Below, in pieces: positions 14,330 through 26,167 of a stretch of DNA of 60,000 nt. Where the stretch lies: the NCBI RefSeq assembly GCF_910592395.1, contig NC_088323.1:808001-868000 (forward strand). Direction: 5' to 3'. The translations under genes were made by a program, and so were the position numbers. The number at the start of each line of letters is the position of its first letter. Position 1 is the stretch's first letter. This stretch comes from Lineus longissimus (Eukaryota > Nemertea > Pilidiophora > Heteronemertea > Lineidae). The notes below the pieces were generated by a model. That model worked only from the letters and a program-made list of their open reading frames with translations, was not told where the DNA came from and ran no database searches.

Positions 14330-16000
14330 ATCGGTTCACCTCCAAGAGGGGTCGGACTAGACCGGTAACTTTATGCTGGGGCTATTAGCAGAACTTGTAG
14401 AATCAGGGAGTGGGTAGAGGGACTCAGAGGAATGCTTTGTTCAGATTTTCTGCAAAATCTTGAATTGAAAGTTATTTTGTTACAAGCAGAGGAAAAGGTG
14501 GCCAAAAGAGAGCTCGTCAAATGATGCTCAACTTCAATCAGTCATGTTTCTTATTACAGCTTACTGATCATTGACTGTTGGTAGCACTGTGGGTTTGGCT
14601 GAGAACGAGTTTCAAGATATGTTGACCCGGTTACAATAGAACTGCCCTTGTCGCATGGTATGCAGACTTTCCTGGTTAGGAGCTCAAACCGTAACATTCA
14701 TCATCTGCTACTGTAATGAAAAAACTCACCATGGCTGGGGTCTAGAAATCTAAAGGAAATCCTCGATATGCCAAAAGAACCGATGAATCAATGAATCGAT
14801 CAATGATATATGAGCCTGATTTATATGAATAATGTTGCCTTTCTGAAGCCCTTGTTATGTTTCTACATAACGAAGCCATGAAAACTTCGCAACATTATTG
14901 TTTCTGCCTCCGGTCTGGTGACGACGATAGAGGCTGGTGGACTGTGTGATTTGATTAGTTGGGTTATGTATCAAAATACATAGGGTGCCTTGACAAGGAG
15001 GCGATGAGGTAGAGGCGGTGGTAATGTATCAAAAAAGGAAACATGAGGAGGAAAGTCTTTGTCGCAGATGGTAGAAACTGTCGTTTCGTAGTAACCGCTT
15101 CGGGTGGTATTTCGTCCTGAGGTATAGCACGGTGGTTGTTGTGACCTTACTACAAGAAGTAATTCGGGGCCATCATACAAATCTGAAAAGCGGAGCTTTG
15201 CAAGAAAGAAGAAATGAAAAGCAGACGTGTTGTTTCCCAATATTTCTCTCAGACGATATGTCGTAAATCCGTCACCATATTGATTACATAATCCCTAATC
15301 TCACCAGAGACATGTCACCCACGACAACACGACTTATCGTCTCGCCAACCTGTTTACATGAGGATTTTAGAAATCTCAATTGATCGCTATCGTTCGATTC
15401 GTGAAAGAAATAAGCTATTCAGAGATTGCAATGTCAGTGCAAGTCTCGGCAATATCAATAGTCAATAACATCACGGACCTAAATAGAAGTAATGATTTCA
15501 GCCCGTGCTTTTGATCAACAATTTTAAATGGAACCTTTTGCGGCATGATCGGTTGGATCAAAATGAGCTCGAACAAAACACCTGTTGCTGGATCCACGGC
15601 CATCTCCCATCACGGTTGGCATTTAAGTTGGCGCTCCTTCACGATCAAGGTGGCACACTCCATCGATTTCAACCTGTTGCCTCCAGGATATGAGGTAATG
15701 CATTTGAAAGAAAATTTATTAAAATCCTAATGGATTCCGTCAACGTTAAGTGTAATTGCCTCGAGGTCAAGAGGTAAACTTTATGAAATCATTCACCCTT
15801 CCTCTTACATTGGTTGCTCACATGGAGTCATCTCGTTCGATTATGGACCGATGGCAGCTACGCAAAATCTCATCATTTCTGATTAACCATACCAAGAACA
15901 AAATCCCATCTTTGTGTGTTTGTCCTTGATACTAGTCTCGCCATTCAAAGCGACTAGGAGAGATTGGAACATCCGCGGCGATAAATTGACATCCCAGTGC

Positions 16001-16143
16001 ATCAAAGGTTGCCTACAGCACAATTTCCGCCAGCAGGTGCCTCGTAAATTTGGAGATAATTTGTAATCACGGCGTCTGAGAAGAATGCAATAACATGAAT
16101 ATGGAATTTGATCTACGCAGACGACATCACAGCAATCATAGGA
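16001..16143 (+). mobile_element. LINE reverse-transcriptase relic (KGCLQ ... YADDITAI)
   Basis: The block IKGCLQ at 16001-16018 resembles the G-x-PQG box. About 100 bases later, in another frame, comes LIYADDITAI at 16110-16140, the catalytic box. Spacing fits LINE polymerases. Stops and frameshifts in between show that it is a decayed copy. Confidence 0.55.
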
Positions 16144-16764
16144 TAACCAAGATGGGTCGACCGCTGATTTGATAAACGTTTTCCGGGAATCTTTATGCTA
16201 TTTGTTGATGGTCACAAGCAACAGGTTCTTGGTGGTGTCTTTCAGACCGTGTGGTGGGATTTGTCGAAGCCCTGACATGGCACTTGATTTTATATGTATG
16301 TAGGATCGGGTATGTTTACACCAAGGTGCGGTTCTTCGAAACAAAGCTCATACGACCTTACACTAAGTTGATGATAACGCCAGGCAGTTAGTTGCGAACT
16401 TGTTTTGAACTGGGCCCTAAACGTTCTAAGAGCGTTTATTTCACCAAATCAACGGTAAATCGATTGTCGTTGTCATTCGGGATTCTCCCCATTGTGGTCG
16501 TCGTTTTGCCGAACAGAGTGTGTTCGTTACAAACCGGTTTTCGTATTGTAGCCTTTCGTAATCCATCTCGACCGTCACCCAACCTGGGTAGACGTTTTTC
16601 AATCAGTAAACTCAACAACTGCCAACATTGATCAAACTCTACGTCACTTAACGCTTTCGTCAGTGAATTTTTCAAGTGCTAAATCAAATCTGATTAACTG
16701 TCGTAATTGGCAAAAATGCCTCTCGTTTCTTCATCAACTATTGAGAGTTAGCGCTGCAGGTAGC

Positions 16765-16793
16765 TCAGGTTAACCCTTTAAGGGTTGACCTGA
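16765..16793. other. 29-bp near-perfect palindrome
   Basis: TCAGGTTAACCCT at the left pairs with AGGGTTGACCTGA at the right around a TTA centre, with one mismatched pair plus the odd central base. No further repeat structure surrounds it. Confidence 0.7.
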
Positions 16794-19625
16794 TTGTGTA
16801 AACATAGCTCAGTAACTCCAATTGCCTCTTTTGCTCTTTCCAATATTGCTCTTCGCCTGAGCAACATCAAAGTGAATTCCACATGTCTTATGCGACCTTA
16901 CGTCTGCCCTCATCGCGGACAGCCATCACAATTTGATTAGATTCCTTCAATATTTATTATATTATTGATATTCGCTGTCTAATAACATTTGATTATTGAT
17001 TGATCAGGAGAGAGTGTTAGATTAGAAGTGACATGCTCCGGAGGCCAGCGGCGCATGTCTTTGTCGTACTGTTGGTTCATTGCTCCGAGAAAGATTGAAA
17101 TGTATGTGATGAAATGGCCTCGGGAGATTTCTGTTATACAGGAATATTGATTTTGTAGGAGCATTAGATTTGTTCCAAAAGTTGGTCTGGTGTGGCTTAA
17201 ACCGGGCATCGACATCATTGGCAAAATAGAAGTTTGCAGGTTGTAACCGATAGACCGAGTTGGACGTGAAAAGAAGAAGAATAAAAGCTCCACAAACCAG
17301 GAGCCCTGAATCATACTTGTATGTATTACTTGCTTTTCAATTTCTCTAACATCTCTGTCTGTGCTGGTTTTTTTCCTTCCTCTGAACAAGTCTCCTTAAG
17401 GGTTTATACGTCAAAACTGGCATCAGAACTAGCCTCCCTTTGTTTCTTTAAACAGCAATGGATCATCCACATCTATTACATGGCTAGTTGTAGGTCCACC
17501 TCGTCAGACTGTTCTGTAGTCGTTATATAACAGATACAGGGAGAGGACCATGAGAGTTAGACAATTGTGTATAGACTCAATAGTCCGCGAGACATTATTG
17601 AGATGCATTATTCAGGAGACGTATTCTGCTTTCTAATCTGCAATGGCTTCTTTACGCATTCTAAAAGAAAAGAAAACGCGAAAACTATTCTCATTAGTTG
17701 AGTAGTCTGCGTTAGCTCCATCCAAACGAAGAAGGTTGGTTGCAAATGTGACCTGTTTTTGTAATAAATATTGCATTGAGTTCTAGTTCTGCCAATGGTT
17801 TACTTTGTTGTTGTTTTCTTTCATTGGTAAGGACAGTTACATGGTAGCAGAGCACATTCAGGTTTTTCAGTTTTTATTGATTTTGTGTAAATACCACACA
17901 GGTACAGTATACCTGATCTGTATCGGGTTGAACTATAAGGATTAAAGGATGTTAGGGTTGATTGGTCATTATCTAATATCTGTTTAAGCAATAAATGCAC
18001 ACGAGTCGACAAAATAATCATAGAATGATGTCATTCATTCAGCTTAAGGACCGAGCCTTAATTAACATGATCAACATGGAATTGGACTAAACCATCAACG
18101 AACGTCTTCACCTACGTCTCACGATGAGTAGACATGGTCACTGTACCCTACCTTATGAATAAAGTTGTATAAAGTTAGCACCCTCAAGGCACATCACTTA
18201 TTCCATGTAACGTCCCCACTGCCTAAGTATCATTGAACATGGGAGCCATTCCCAGTCAAGGACTTGGTACCCTTAGGCTATCTTTTCAACTTCTAGTCAG
18301 TCCCTGTTCCGGTACGAAAGGCCAATTAAGATATGAACAAACCGCATTTGATTGCCCCTCTTCTTTTGATTGTTGGTGTTGCAGTTATTTGAATGTAAAA
18401 ATCCCTCTCAGCTTGTTTGTCCCAATATACCAGACACCCTGTCAATGATTTCTGCAAGATCGCCTAAAGCCAGGCGGATACATCAGACAAGTTACAAGCG
18501 CCACCGGAGATACTCATTGGTTCTCCTTTGTCAGGCAGATACCTCTAACATTGGGAAACCCTCTCTAGAAGGATTTTTTCTGTTTTGAGGCGTTCTGACA
18601 TTTTAAAGTTTTATGGACGTCGTAGCTCAAGGCGACGATCATTTACTGTGCTTTGCTGTCGCTAAGAATGTAATTTAACTGTGATTTTCATCACCGCATC
18701 CACATGGAAGAAATCACAAGTTCGAAAAGCAAAGCAGAGAACACCGACAATGCACTTAAGGACGCTACTTGCAGTGCATTGCAAAGCAGTTCCTGCCACC
18801 AATTGCAGTCATTCCAAAGATCGATCTACCCCTGTCAGAGTAACAATTCAATATCCGATCTTATTACCGCCAATATCATTCAATACTATCCCGCCGGCCA
18901 TTCCATGCGGGATTAGAACCTCGCTATGGAAAATCACATTTGGTCTCGCCATTAGTTCTCGGTCAAGGGGTCCGTTGGGAGGCAAATGGCAGTTATCTTG
19001 GATCGATCAGATTACCGGCCTGCGACAGGTAGTTGAGTAGGTCCGTGGAGACGTTCGCGGCTGCTTGAGACGTCAGAGAGTGATAGTGCGCGGCGGAGAG
19101 GCGCTACGGTGACATCGTCGTTAGTGACCATGAACTTGGGCCAAATCAATTGACCAATGGCCAAAGAGATGTATCCGGCCACAAAAATACCATGAAGTTT
19201 ATCGATGAGCTCGCTGAACCAATTGCAAGCCGACCAATGATTGCCCGCCTGAGAAGCCTAAAACGAAGTAGCGTGCGGTGGAATATTGACCACCAGATTA
19301 TGTCTGTCCTCATTAGCTGTCCCCAGTGGGTTGTAAGTTCTCCTTCAGGGTACAAATCGCCATCATGACCGTGATATGGTCCATGGAAAATATATAGAAA
19401 GTGATGGCTGACCAGTTAACGTACGCTTAGGGGACATGCGTGATACGAGCTTCATGATACGGGCTAATGGTCCACGGGATGGAGGTACATGTACTTCAAA
19501 TTGGCTGTCCCGGTGAAACATGGTTTGCGGAATTAGCCTATGTATTCGTCCAAACCTTAACACCGAATATGCCACAAGGAATGAACCCTGAATTGTACGC
19601 AACTTTGTCATCATCACCGATTTCG

Positions 19626-19890
19626 AACCCAGATTTGAAACTAGACCTGCCACTACATCGATATGACAAGTTCACTGGATAGAAATGTTGATACCTTGAT
19701 CTGGCAGACGACAAATACAGAAGGAATATTACAATACAAAGTAAAGCAAGTTTGCTTCAACTTGTTCGGTGTCAACACCAGTCAACGAATTGAAGTAAAC
19801 CCCATATTTGAAACCAGATCTTTCGTCACATCGATATGATAAGTTCACTAAGTAATGGATTGAAATGGTGACACCTTGATCTGGTAGACG
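19626..19890. repeat. Tandem duplication, unit about 175-180 bp
   Basis: Segments 19634-19710 and 19807-19890 share TTTGAAAC, CACATCGATATGA-AAGTTCACT and CACCTTGATCTGG-AGACGA with small indels. The remaining part of each unit has diverged. No coding function is evident. Confidence 0.65.
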
Positions 19891-20207
19891 ATACTTCTGT
19901 AATTGAAGAGCTGATTACCACAAATCAATACCTGAAACGTAAGATTCCATTAGCAAACCTATCACTCTCCTACAAGCGTAAATTGGACATATCTTTCCTA
20001 TTTCGATTGATTTTAAGAAAACTGTTGGCGGGTGTAATGCTATTGATTTTCGAGGTGTGGATATTCTTCGTTCAGTTTGATATTAGAATGGAGGAAATGA
20101 CTTGAAGCTTACATGTGTTTAACTGACTCCAGGGAGGTCGCCGTGTACATTAACAGGCAATGTAGTTTGTCGTTTTGATATACAGTCTTCTCAAAAGAAT
20201 AAAACCG

Positions 20208-20240
20208 ACAACAGCAACAACACAAGAACAACAACAACAA
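20208..20240 (+). repeat. AAC-rich microsatellite
   Basis: Imperfect run of AAC/ACA triplets interrupted by CAAGAACA. Confidence 0.8.
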
Positions 20241-22002
20241 ATTCAAGAATAACAAGAGTATGAACAAAAAGAAGAACCTGAAAGGTTCCTAATCATCACG
20301 ATGCAGCAATTTTAGGTATCGCCTTACTTCAAAAATTATCCTCTCCTTCCATATCAGTGCAAGTCACCCAGCAGTCTCTAAGGTAGTATTTGACTGTGTG
20401 AGTGAACGAGGTAAGCCGTTTCTCTAAGTGGTTTGATCATGGCCGCGTCGATTAGAGAGAACACCAGTCGCTCCAGGAGAGGGGAGTGATCGATGGCTAT
20501 TTATAGAGCAGCCTACTTCCGGCGGTAAGCGCTTCGGCAAAGAATACCCATTTTGCCAACAGCAGACGACGATGTAATAGGATTGACGAGAAGATTGGTT
20601 GCTCTTGAGCTTCGACAACAAATGAACATATTGCTGAGAGGCAGATGGCTGTGCATTGGCATGGATTGAGCTTGACCTTGCCCTGGAGGTTTTGCGGCTT
20701 TTTTGGATGTCCACATATTAACCGTACGTCATTTCAGTATCATAGGACTTCGCCTCTCCTTCCTCCGCTGAGGCATTACAGCAGTTGTGATTGCCAATCG
20801 TGGAGACTTCTTACCAGATGTCTTCAGTTGTTCATTATCGGTATAAAAGATTATCTAAAGGCATTGTGTTGAGACTGGGAGAATTCCTGTCAGGTGAATT
20901 TAACTTTCTTCGGATTTTTCAGGCAAAAGCATGCCCTGACCAGAACCGAACTTTCGTCTCTTCCGCCTAATTCGTCAGACGATACCACACGCCATAGACA
21001 GATCAGAGTGATTCGTCCAACGCCATCGCTCACAATCAAACGGCAAATCGAATTGATGTGTTGATTAGTAACTTGTTCCAAATGTTGGTTACTGAATAAC
21101 AAGTTACATAGGTCGATGAATGCGAAACTAACGCGACAGCTAAACAGACAAGTGGTCGACAACGTGATGTCCGTGTGAATCTGTTGCCCCAAATTAACGG
21201 ACAAGCGGTTGCTACGTGATATGAATAAAAACAGTGTGACAGGCAACATACCCCCAGCATGGAACTTGAGGTAATCGGCATACAATACTCATTTGAGGAC
21301 TTGTATATCACAGTCGGTAGAAGTTGGAACAAAGTTTTCAGATCACGATGAGACATCATACTCTCTGGCATCATGAGCCGCTGAAGTCCGATCACACCTA
21401 AAACCAACCACTTTAAAAACGATGGTAGACTACATTACGCCGTTGATACAGTGTTGCGCATGCCAATTACGATTTCCCCAGGACCGAGGAGACTTAACTT
21501 TCCCGTGTAGTTCTAAATCAATCACTTACCAACCCCCTCACACACCTAACAGGCACATGGTAACGAAGTTACCGCCATCATTCGTCTGTCTGCCTCTGAA
21601 AGCTATGAATATTTAGACAGTGTCAGCGACTGGTCCTCCGGGTTGTGACCTCGATCCCTGGCATACTAATGCAACAGCTAGGTAAACAGATATATGAGAG
21701 AAGTAACGAAGAGACGTGGCTGGGGCCAGTGTTGCTTAATGCAATTTGTGCCTAATTACCATGTTATGTAGATCAGACATGCACGGCCCTGTAGTTCATT
21801 TAGAGGACAACCTCCAGGTAGTTTTTTTTTACTTTTGATACATTTTCTTTTCTGTTTGGAATTAGGTCAAATGAACCTCAGGCTTGGTGAGGAAACTCCT
21901 GTCTCAGGAGACTAGGATTTGGTATCGATATTTGACCGTGTGCCCCCTGCGTGGGCGATGTCGATTCAGCTAGTAGCACCGTCCCTTCAGCTGAGGAGCT
22001 CC

Positions 22003-22078
22003 TGTGGACCAGTGGCTAGGACTCTTCGCTAGCGTTCAAGAGGTCCCTTGTTTGGTCTCTTTGTCTCACTCAGGGACA
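22003..22078 (+). mobile_element. tRNA-like SINE head, degenerate
   Basis: GGACCAGTGGCTAGGACTCT resembles a tRNA A-box and D-arm, followed by CAAGAGGTCCC and a weak B-box. GTCTCTTTGTCTCACT is shared with the SINE at 45.06 kb. A further B-box-like GACCTCGATCCCTGGC at 21.65 kb may be another fragment. Confidence 0.45.
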
Positions 22079-23713
22079 CGATTTAAGCCAAATCCAAACG
22101 TACGAAATCTAAGATTCAACCCCTTTTCAACACTACAAATCTGCTTAATTGCTGCTTGGTGACATTTAGCTAAGGATATTGCAGAGCCGTGGATCACAGA
22201 AGGAAAAACACCATCCGTCAAATGTAAAGAAACAAATGCGACGAGTCGTGACAATCTTGACAGATCTGCTCAGGAAATGCAACAAGTTTGAATGGCTCGC
22301 GGCTCAAATGGTTCGGAGTTTATTTGTACCAGGATTTTCAATGATTATGGGGATATTGATCTGTCGACGATGGAAGGGGTGATGCTGCAGACATTATCCT
22401 TATCCAGGCAGCTCTGCTACGTCAGATGAGACACCAATCTTCTGTGGACAGGCTATAGACAGGATGCGCCTTGAAAGCTACACAGAAATGGCCAGAACTG
22501 CTTTCATGTCACGCGGCACAGCTAGCCTCGTCCCAGTTGACACACTGATATTGGGCTACGAGACTTTAGCACACGTATAGGAGTATGTAGACGAGGCCAC
22601 GAGGTATGTATGCCTGATGACGGCCGTTGACATGCGATGTATATGTCTTAATGATACCAATTAAGTATTCTTGTTTGTGAAGTAGCTCTTGTGGTCTGGA
22701 CTTATACCATGAGGGAGTTAGAGAGCAACTGATACCATTAGAACTTTGGGAACCAAGTAGGACGGGATCCACATAAACACTAAGTATGAACACAGACGAA
22801 AACGTAGAGGAATGTACGATTTGCGAAACGTATAGGGCAAAGTAACTCCTCTTATCCTCTATGAGCTACATATACATCCATGTCAAATTGAATCTAGTAC
22901 TACCATCACATCATCAATTGACGGTAATGTGTCAACGCTAAATGACGGGTATTTAAGACATGTTTTAAGGTTACACTGACGCAACCAACACGCCATCGAG
23001 TTGTTGACCAACAGTTGATTGTTCTTGTCTATCGTTTATACAAACGATCATCCTCAGCCTGATACCATTCTGAACTTCCAGTGGTACTGTTTTTGTTTCA
23101 GTAACATACTCCACAGACGATGTAGTAGTAGATTCTATAACTTTGTAGGCCGAGATAACGCAGTTGATGCCGACAAATGAACCCTAACCGAGAACGAGAT
23201 GAGACTGTTATGGGAGGCTACAATGCCAATTAGCTGCAAGTTCGGTCTCGAAGACTTTGGCCAATAGACACTAGAGTCAACTGGTGAAAATCGAACCAAT
23301 CAATACAGCTAACACTCCAAGGCAGTGGAAAGGGATGCTTTATTTCATTTGATCGACGCCATTTGGAAGTGTAGTTACACTAATGAACCCGATGCCAGTC
23401 AATATTGTTTCGGTGGCGATATCCACATTCAATGGCGGTGATACGCGTGAAAATCATGAGAATCAATGGAATAATGAACGGATCTGGCAATAACTCTTGT
23501 CAATGGTTCTCACTGATTGATTTGATTGTAGGAGACAGGCAATTGACGGCTCTATAGGCTGCTCATGACATCGATGATCGATGTGTGGTACACATACAAG
23601 ATTGCTGTGAGTGGTGGAATGCGAGGTGTGCGGACAAATGAATTACCATTTAAAATGGTGACGGTCTTCTCGAAATATATACCCTCTAAAAAACCCATCT
23701 TAGTTAAACCAAG

Positions 23714-24003
23714 CAAAACACCCACCTGTTCATGAATTTCACCACATGCGCCGATGAATAGCAATTTGATAACCTGTGCTGTGTGATATTCACACTCGAG
23801 GTTGTGGTTATTGTTGTGTTTCAAGTGTTTCATTTCTAAAGCAATACTCTCTTACCCATATCAACATACCCTCTCATCATAACCTCTAATCAAATCCTCT
23901 TGGGCTATTCACAAAACACCAGCATCTATTTCTTCAGGAATTCCACCACATAACCCGATGAATAGCAGTTCGATAACCTGTATGATTCTTCCACTCGACT
24001 TGT
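23714..24003. repeat. Tandem duplication, unit 198 bp
   Basis: CAAAACACC starts at 23714 and 23912, followed in both by TTC-CCACAT, CCGATGAATAGCA, GATAACCTGT and CACTCGA. On the minus strand both copies read QVI-[K/E]-LLFIG-x-CG. Similar fragments (TGGCGATAT/TGGCGGTGATAC) at 23.41, 24.14 and 24.5 kb suggest a larger decayed array. Confidence 0.6.
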
Positions 24004-25794
24004 CCCATCCTACATGATAGACGTGAGGATCTCCAAGATTTGTCGCAAAGCCTCCGGAATAATTACCAATATATTCAGGAGATTTTCTCGAGATATTTCC
24101 GTTGAGAGCATCTACTCAAAGGGTGATCATCCGGAATTCGATGGCGATGATACTGCATGTTTCCATGTAGGATAATTGTCTTGATCTGGGAGGGGCTTAC
24201 TCTATTTCTCCTTTATGTTGAGCCTGCATGATCATTGTCCACGGTTGAAGAATCTAGAGTGCCTACGGTTCAATTGATTCTATTTGAATTGTATGACCTC
24301 TCAACCTCATCAACCTGTTCTCCCAGTGCCCGGGGAGACAAACCCATGCTTCAATTGATAAGCCTCTTCTGCCCCGAAGGCAACAGGCGAAGACAGTGTC
24401 TAATCAGCCCGTATCGTTCAAACCATGGAGAGTTCGATGTAATGACTATCGATACATTAGGGAGTTAAGACACGTCTTAGAAGGGAGAGATTTCCAATGC
24501 GTTATGGCGATATTTCCGATTGAGCAGAGTGGGTGAGATATGAAAGAAAATGCCAGTGGTGATGGCGGGACGCGAGTATGATTATATTCAGGGTCGTTGA
24601 TACCAATCTGGGGAATTCAAACTGCTTCGAATACTTGGCATCTGTAGTCATTTACTTTGAGTGAACTGTACCCCAAATCATGTTGGTTCATCAATAGAAT
24701 CAATGAATTGATATGACTCGCCCTGCTTGGGGGAAGCATCGATGTTACCTGTTACATTCACAGTGTTGTTCGATAGTGCCTATTTTAATAGAAGACATCG
24801 TAATCGCATTCAAATCTACCATTTGCAATTGGTCAACAGGTGTTCTCTGAAAGTTGTTTGCTTTAGCTCCGTCTCCATCTTCGTTTTTCCAATAACGCAA
24901 TACCCTTCCACTGATTGCTTTCTTTGGAGCTTTTTTTATGGGAAACGCGTGTTTCTTTCCTGTAGTAATAACAAAGAGGATAAAAGGCCGTGGTTTTTTC
25001 GCAATTTTCGGATGAAAAAAGCTGAGGTTTTTTTTCAAAGGCGGCCAACAAATATACATATTCCAAGCAAAGATCAACGCTTTGATTTGGTTATCTGTTT
25101 TGGGCATCATCGTGAAAGAATCGGACACCCACAGCTCCACCTAAAATTTCCTCTGTTTTCATTGCGTTTTATTCTGTCACGAAACTGCGCTGGATTAAAT
25201 CCTGTCAGATCTGTCAAAATTTAAAGTTTTAAATCTCTTATCAGAGATTACCAGTGCGTGTTACTTCAAATACCTACCCCAAGGGGACTGTTTGTTGAAA
25301 TATCCATCCCCCAATCAACTGAATATTTGTATCAGCTTCCCAAAGAAAAATCAATGAAATGGCGGAAATTATAAATCATTTGGAAACCATTGAAAATCAA
25401 CGACTAGAGCCGATAAGAACGTGAACGTATTGAAGACCAGTATCAGTTGAATGTAGCATGGCTGGAGAAACGGCTTCGGAAATGTAACTTGTTTTATGTC
25501 ACTGATCATGTATCATTGAATACATCAGATGCCTTTCACGAGTTCATGTGATCCGCTGGGAGAGTTAATCAATTAAACGGAGCTTACCAATTCATCGTCG
25601 GGACACAGGGAGAGGGGAGAAATCGATGTGACCGTCTGTGATTGAACAAACTGGATCAATTGGTTTTGCCATGGAGTTTTGAGAGCAGGGATATACATTT
25701 TGTAGTTCATCCCTCTGAAAGAAATTTCACTAATACTTCTTGCAGAATCGGGTGTAATGATAAAACCTTAGGGTATAGGGTATTGAAGTGTTTC
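24004..25794. other. Non-coding, one long unsupported frame
   Basis: A 165-codon plus frame (24727-25224) and a 131-codon minus frame overlap each other. Neither has a domain, a splice context or a plausible product. Confidence 0.5.
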
Positions 25795-26130
25795 TTGAAG
25801 TTGTCTTTCCTTCTCTTCTTGTAGGTTTTCCCAGGGTTCCAACCCGGGCCCTATTGCGAGGTATACCATTGTTACCCACCAGGCTACAGCAGATAGAATA
25901 TGTTCTTCTACTTCTGCCTATCTTTCTAATAGTTAGCTCATCTTCCTTCTTGTATGTTATGAGATCGTTGTGCCGTGACACGGACCTCAAGAGATTCTCC
26001 AGGATTCGAACCCGGGCCCTATTGCGAGGTATTCCAGTCTCACCAACTTGGCCATTTTTCTAACAGTTATCTCTTTCTCTAACTACAGGTAATGAGGACG
26101 TAATGCCGAGACACGGCCATGAAGATCTAT
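25795..26130 (-). repeat. Tandem tRNA-like (SINE-type) repeat, three partial copies
   Basis: On the minus strand, copy 2 contains TGGCCAAGTTGG (A-box) and GGTTCGAATCC (B-box) at tRNA spacing, but its acceptor stem does not pair, so it is not a functional tRNA. The core AACCCGGGCCCTATTGCGAG (plus-strand view) recurs at 25841 and 26009. The flanking block TTTCTAA-AGTTA...TGCCG-GACACGG recurs at about 25923 and 26058. The third copy contains the start codon of the downstream gene. Confidence 0.65.
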
Positions 26131-26167
26131 GATTCCCTTGTCCAGGTTATCGCTGTTCTTGTTACAG
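26119..26167 (+). CDS. Exon 1 of the Cys-rich GPI protein: signal-peptide start
   Basis: Encodes the first 16 residues (MKIYDSLVQ then VIAVLVT) and one extra base. The donor is ACAG|GTAGGC. The ATG lies inside the third copy of a tandem tRNA-like repeat (25.8-26.13 kb), so the start of the signal peptide appears to be exonised repeat DNA. Confidence 0.75.

Larger units (their letters stand above)
14330..19625. other. Non-coding apart from a LINE relic and a palindrome
   Basis: The largest frame is 136 codons (17389-16979, minus) with no recognisable motif. A 61-codon plus frame at 15545-15730 ends near a donor-like GAG|GTAATG but has no partner exons. Confidence 0.55.
19891..23713. other. 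Non-coding apart from a microsatellite and SINE head
   Basis: Overlapping minus frames of 131 and 123 codons at 20890-21407 look like chance: two frames are open over the same stretch and neither shows motifs. Confidence 0.55.

Noticed and set aside
16979-17389. 136-codon minus-strand frame
   Set aside because: Mixed composition with a phenylalanine run, no motif, no partner exons.
19146-19355. SSINFMVFLW reading like TM7 of a peptide GPCR
   Set aside because: The match is very short, the frame stops soon after, and no other GPCR segment is in phase nearby.
20890-21407. Two overlapping minus-strand frames (131 and 123 codons) considered for dual coding
   Set aside because: Neither gives a recognisable protein, and dual openness alone is weak evidence.
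24727-25224. 165-codon plus-strand frame overlapping a 131-codon minus frame
   Set aside because: Both strands are open over the same AT-poor patch and neither product looks like a protein family.
25990-26065. Possible functional tRNA gene on the minus strand
   Set aside because: A- and B-boxes and T-arm are present, but the acceptor stem does not pair and the unit repeats in tandem, so it is a SINE-type repeat.
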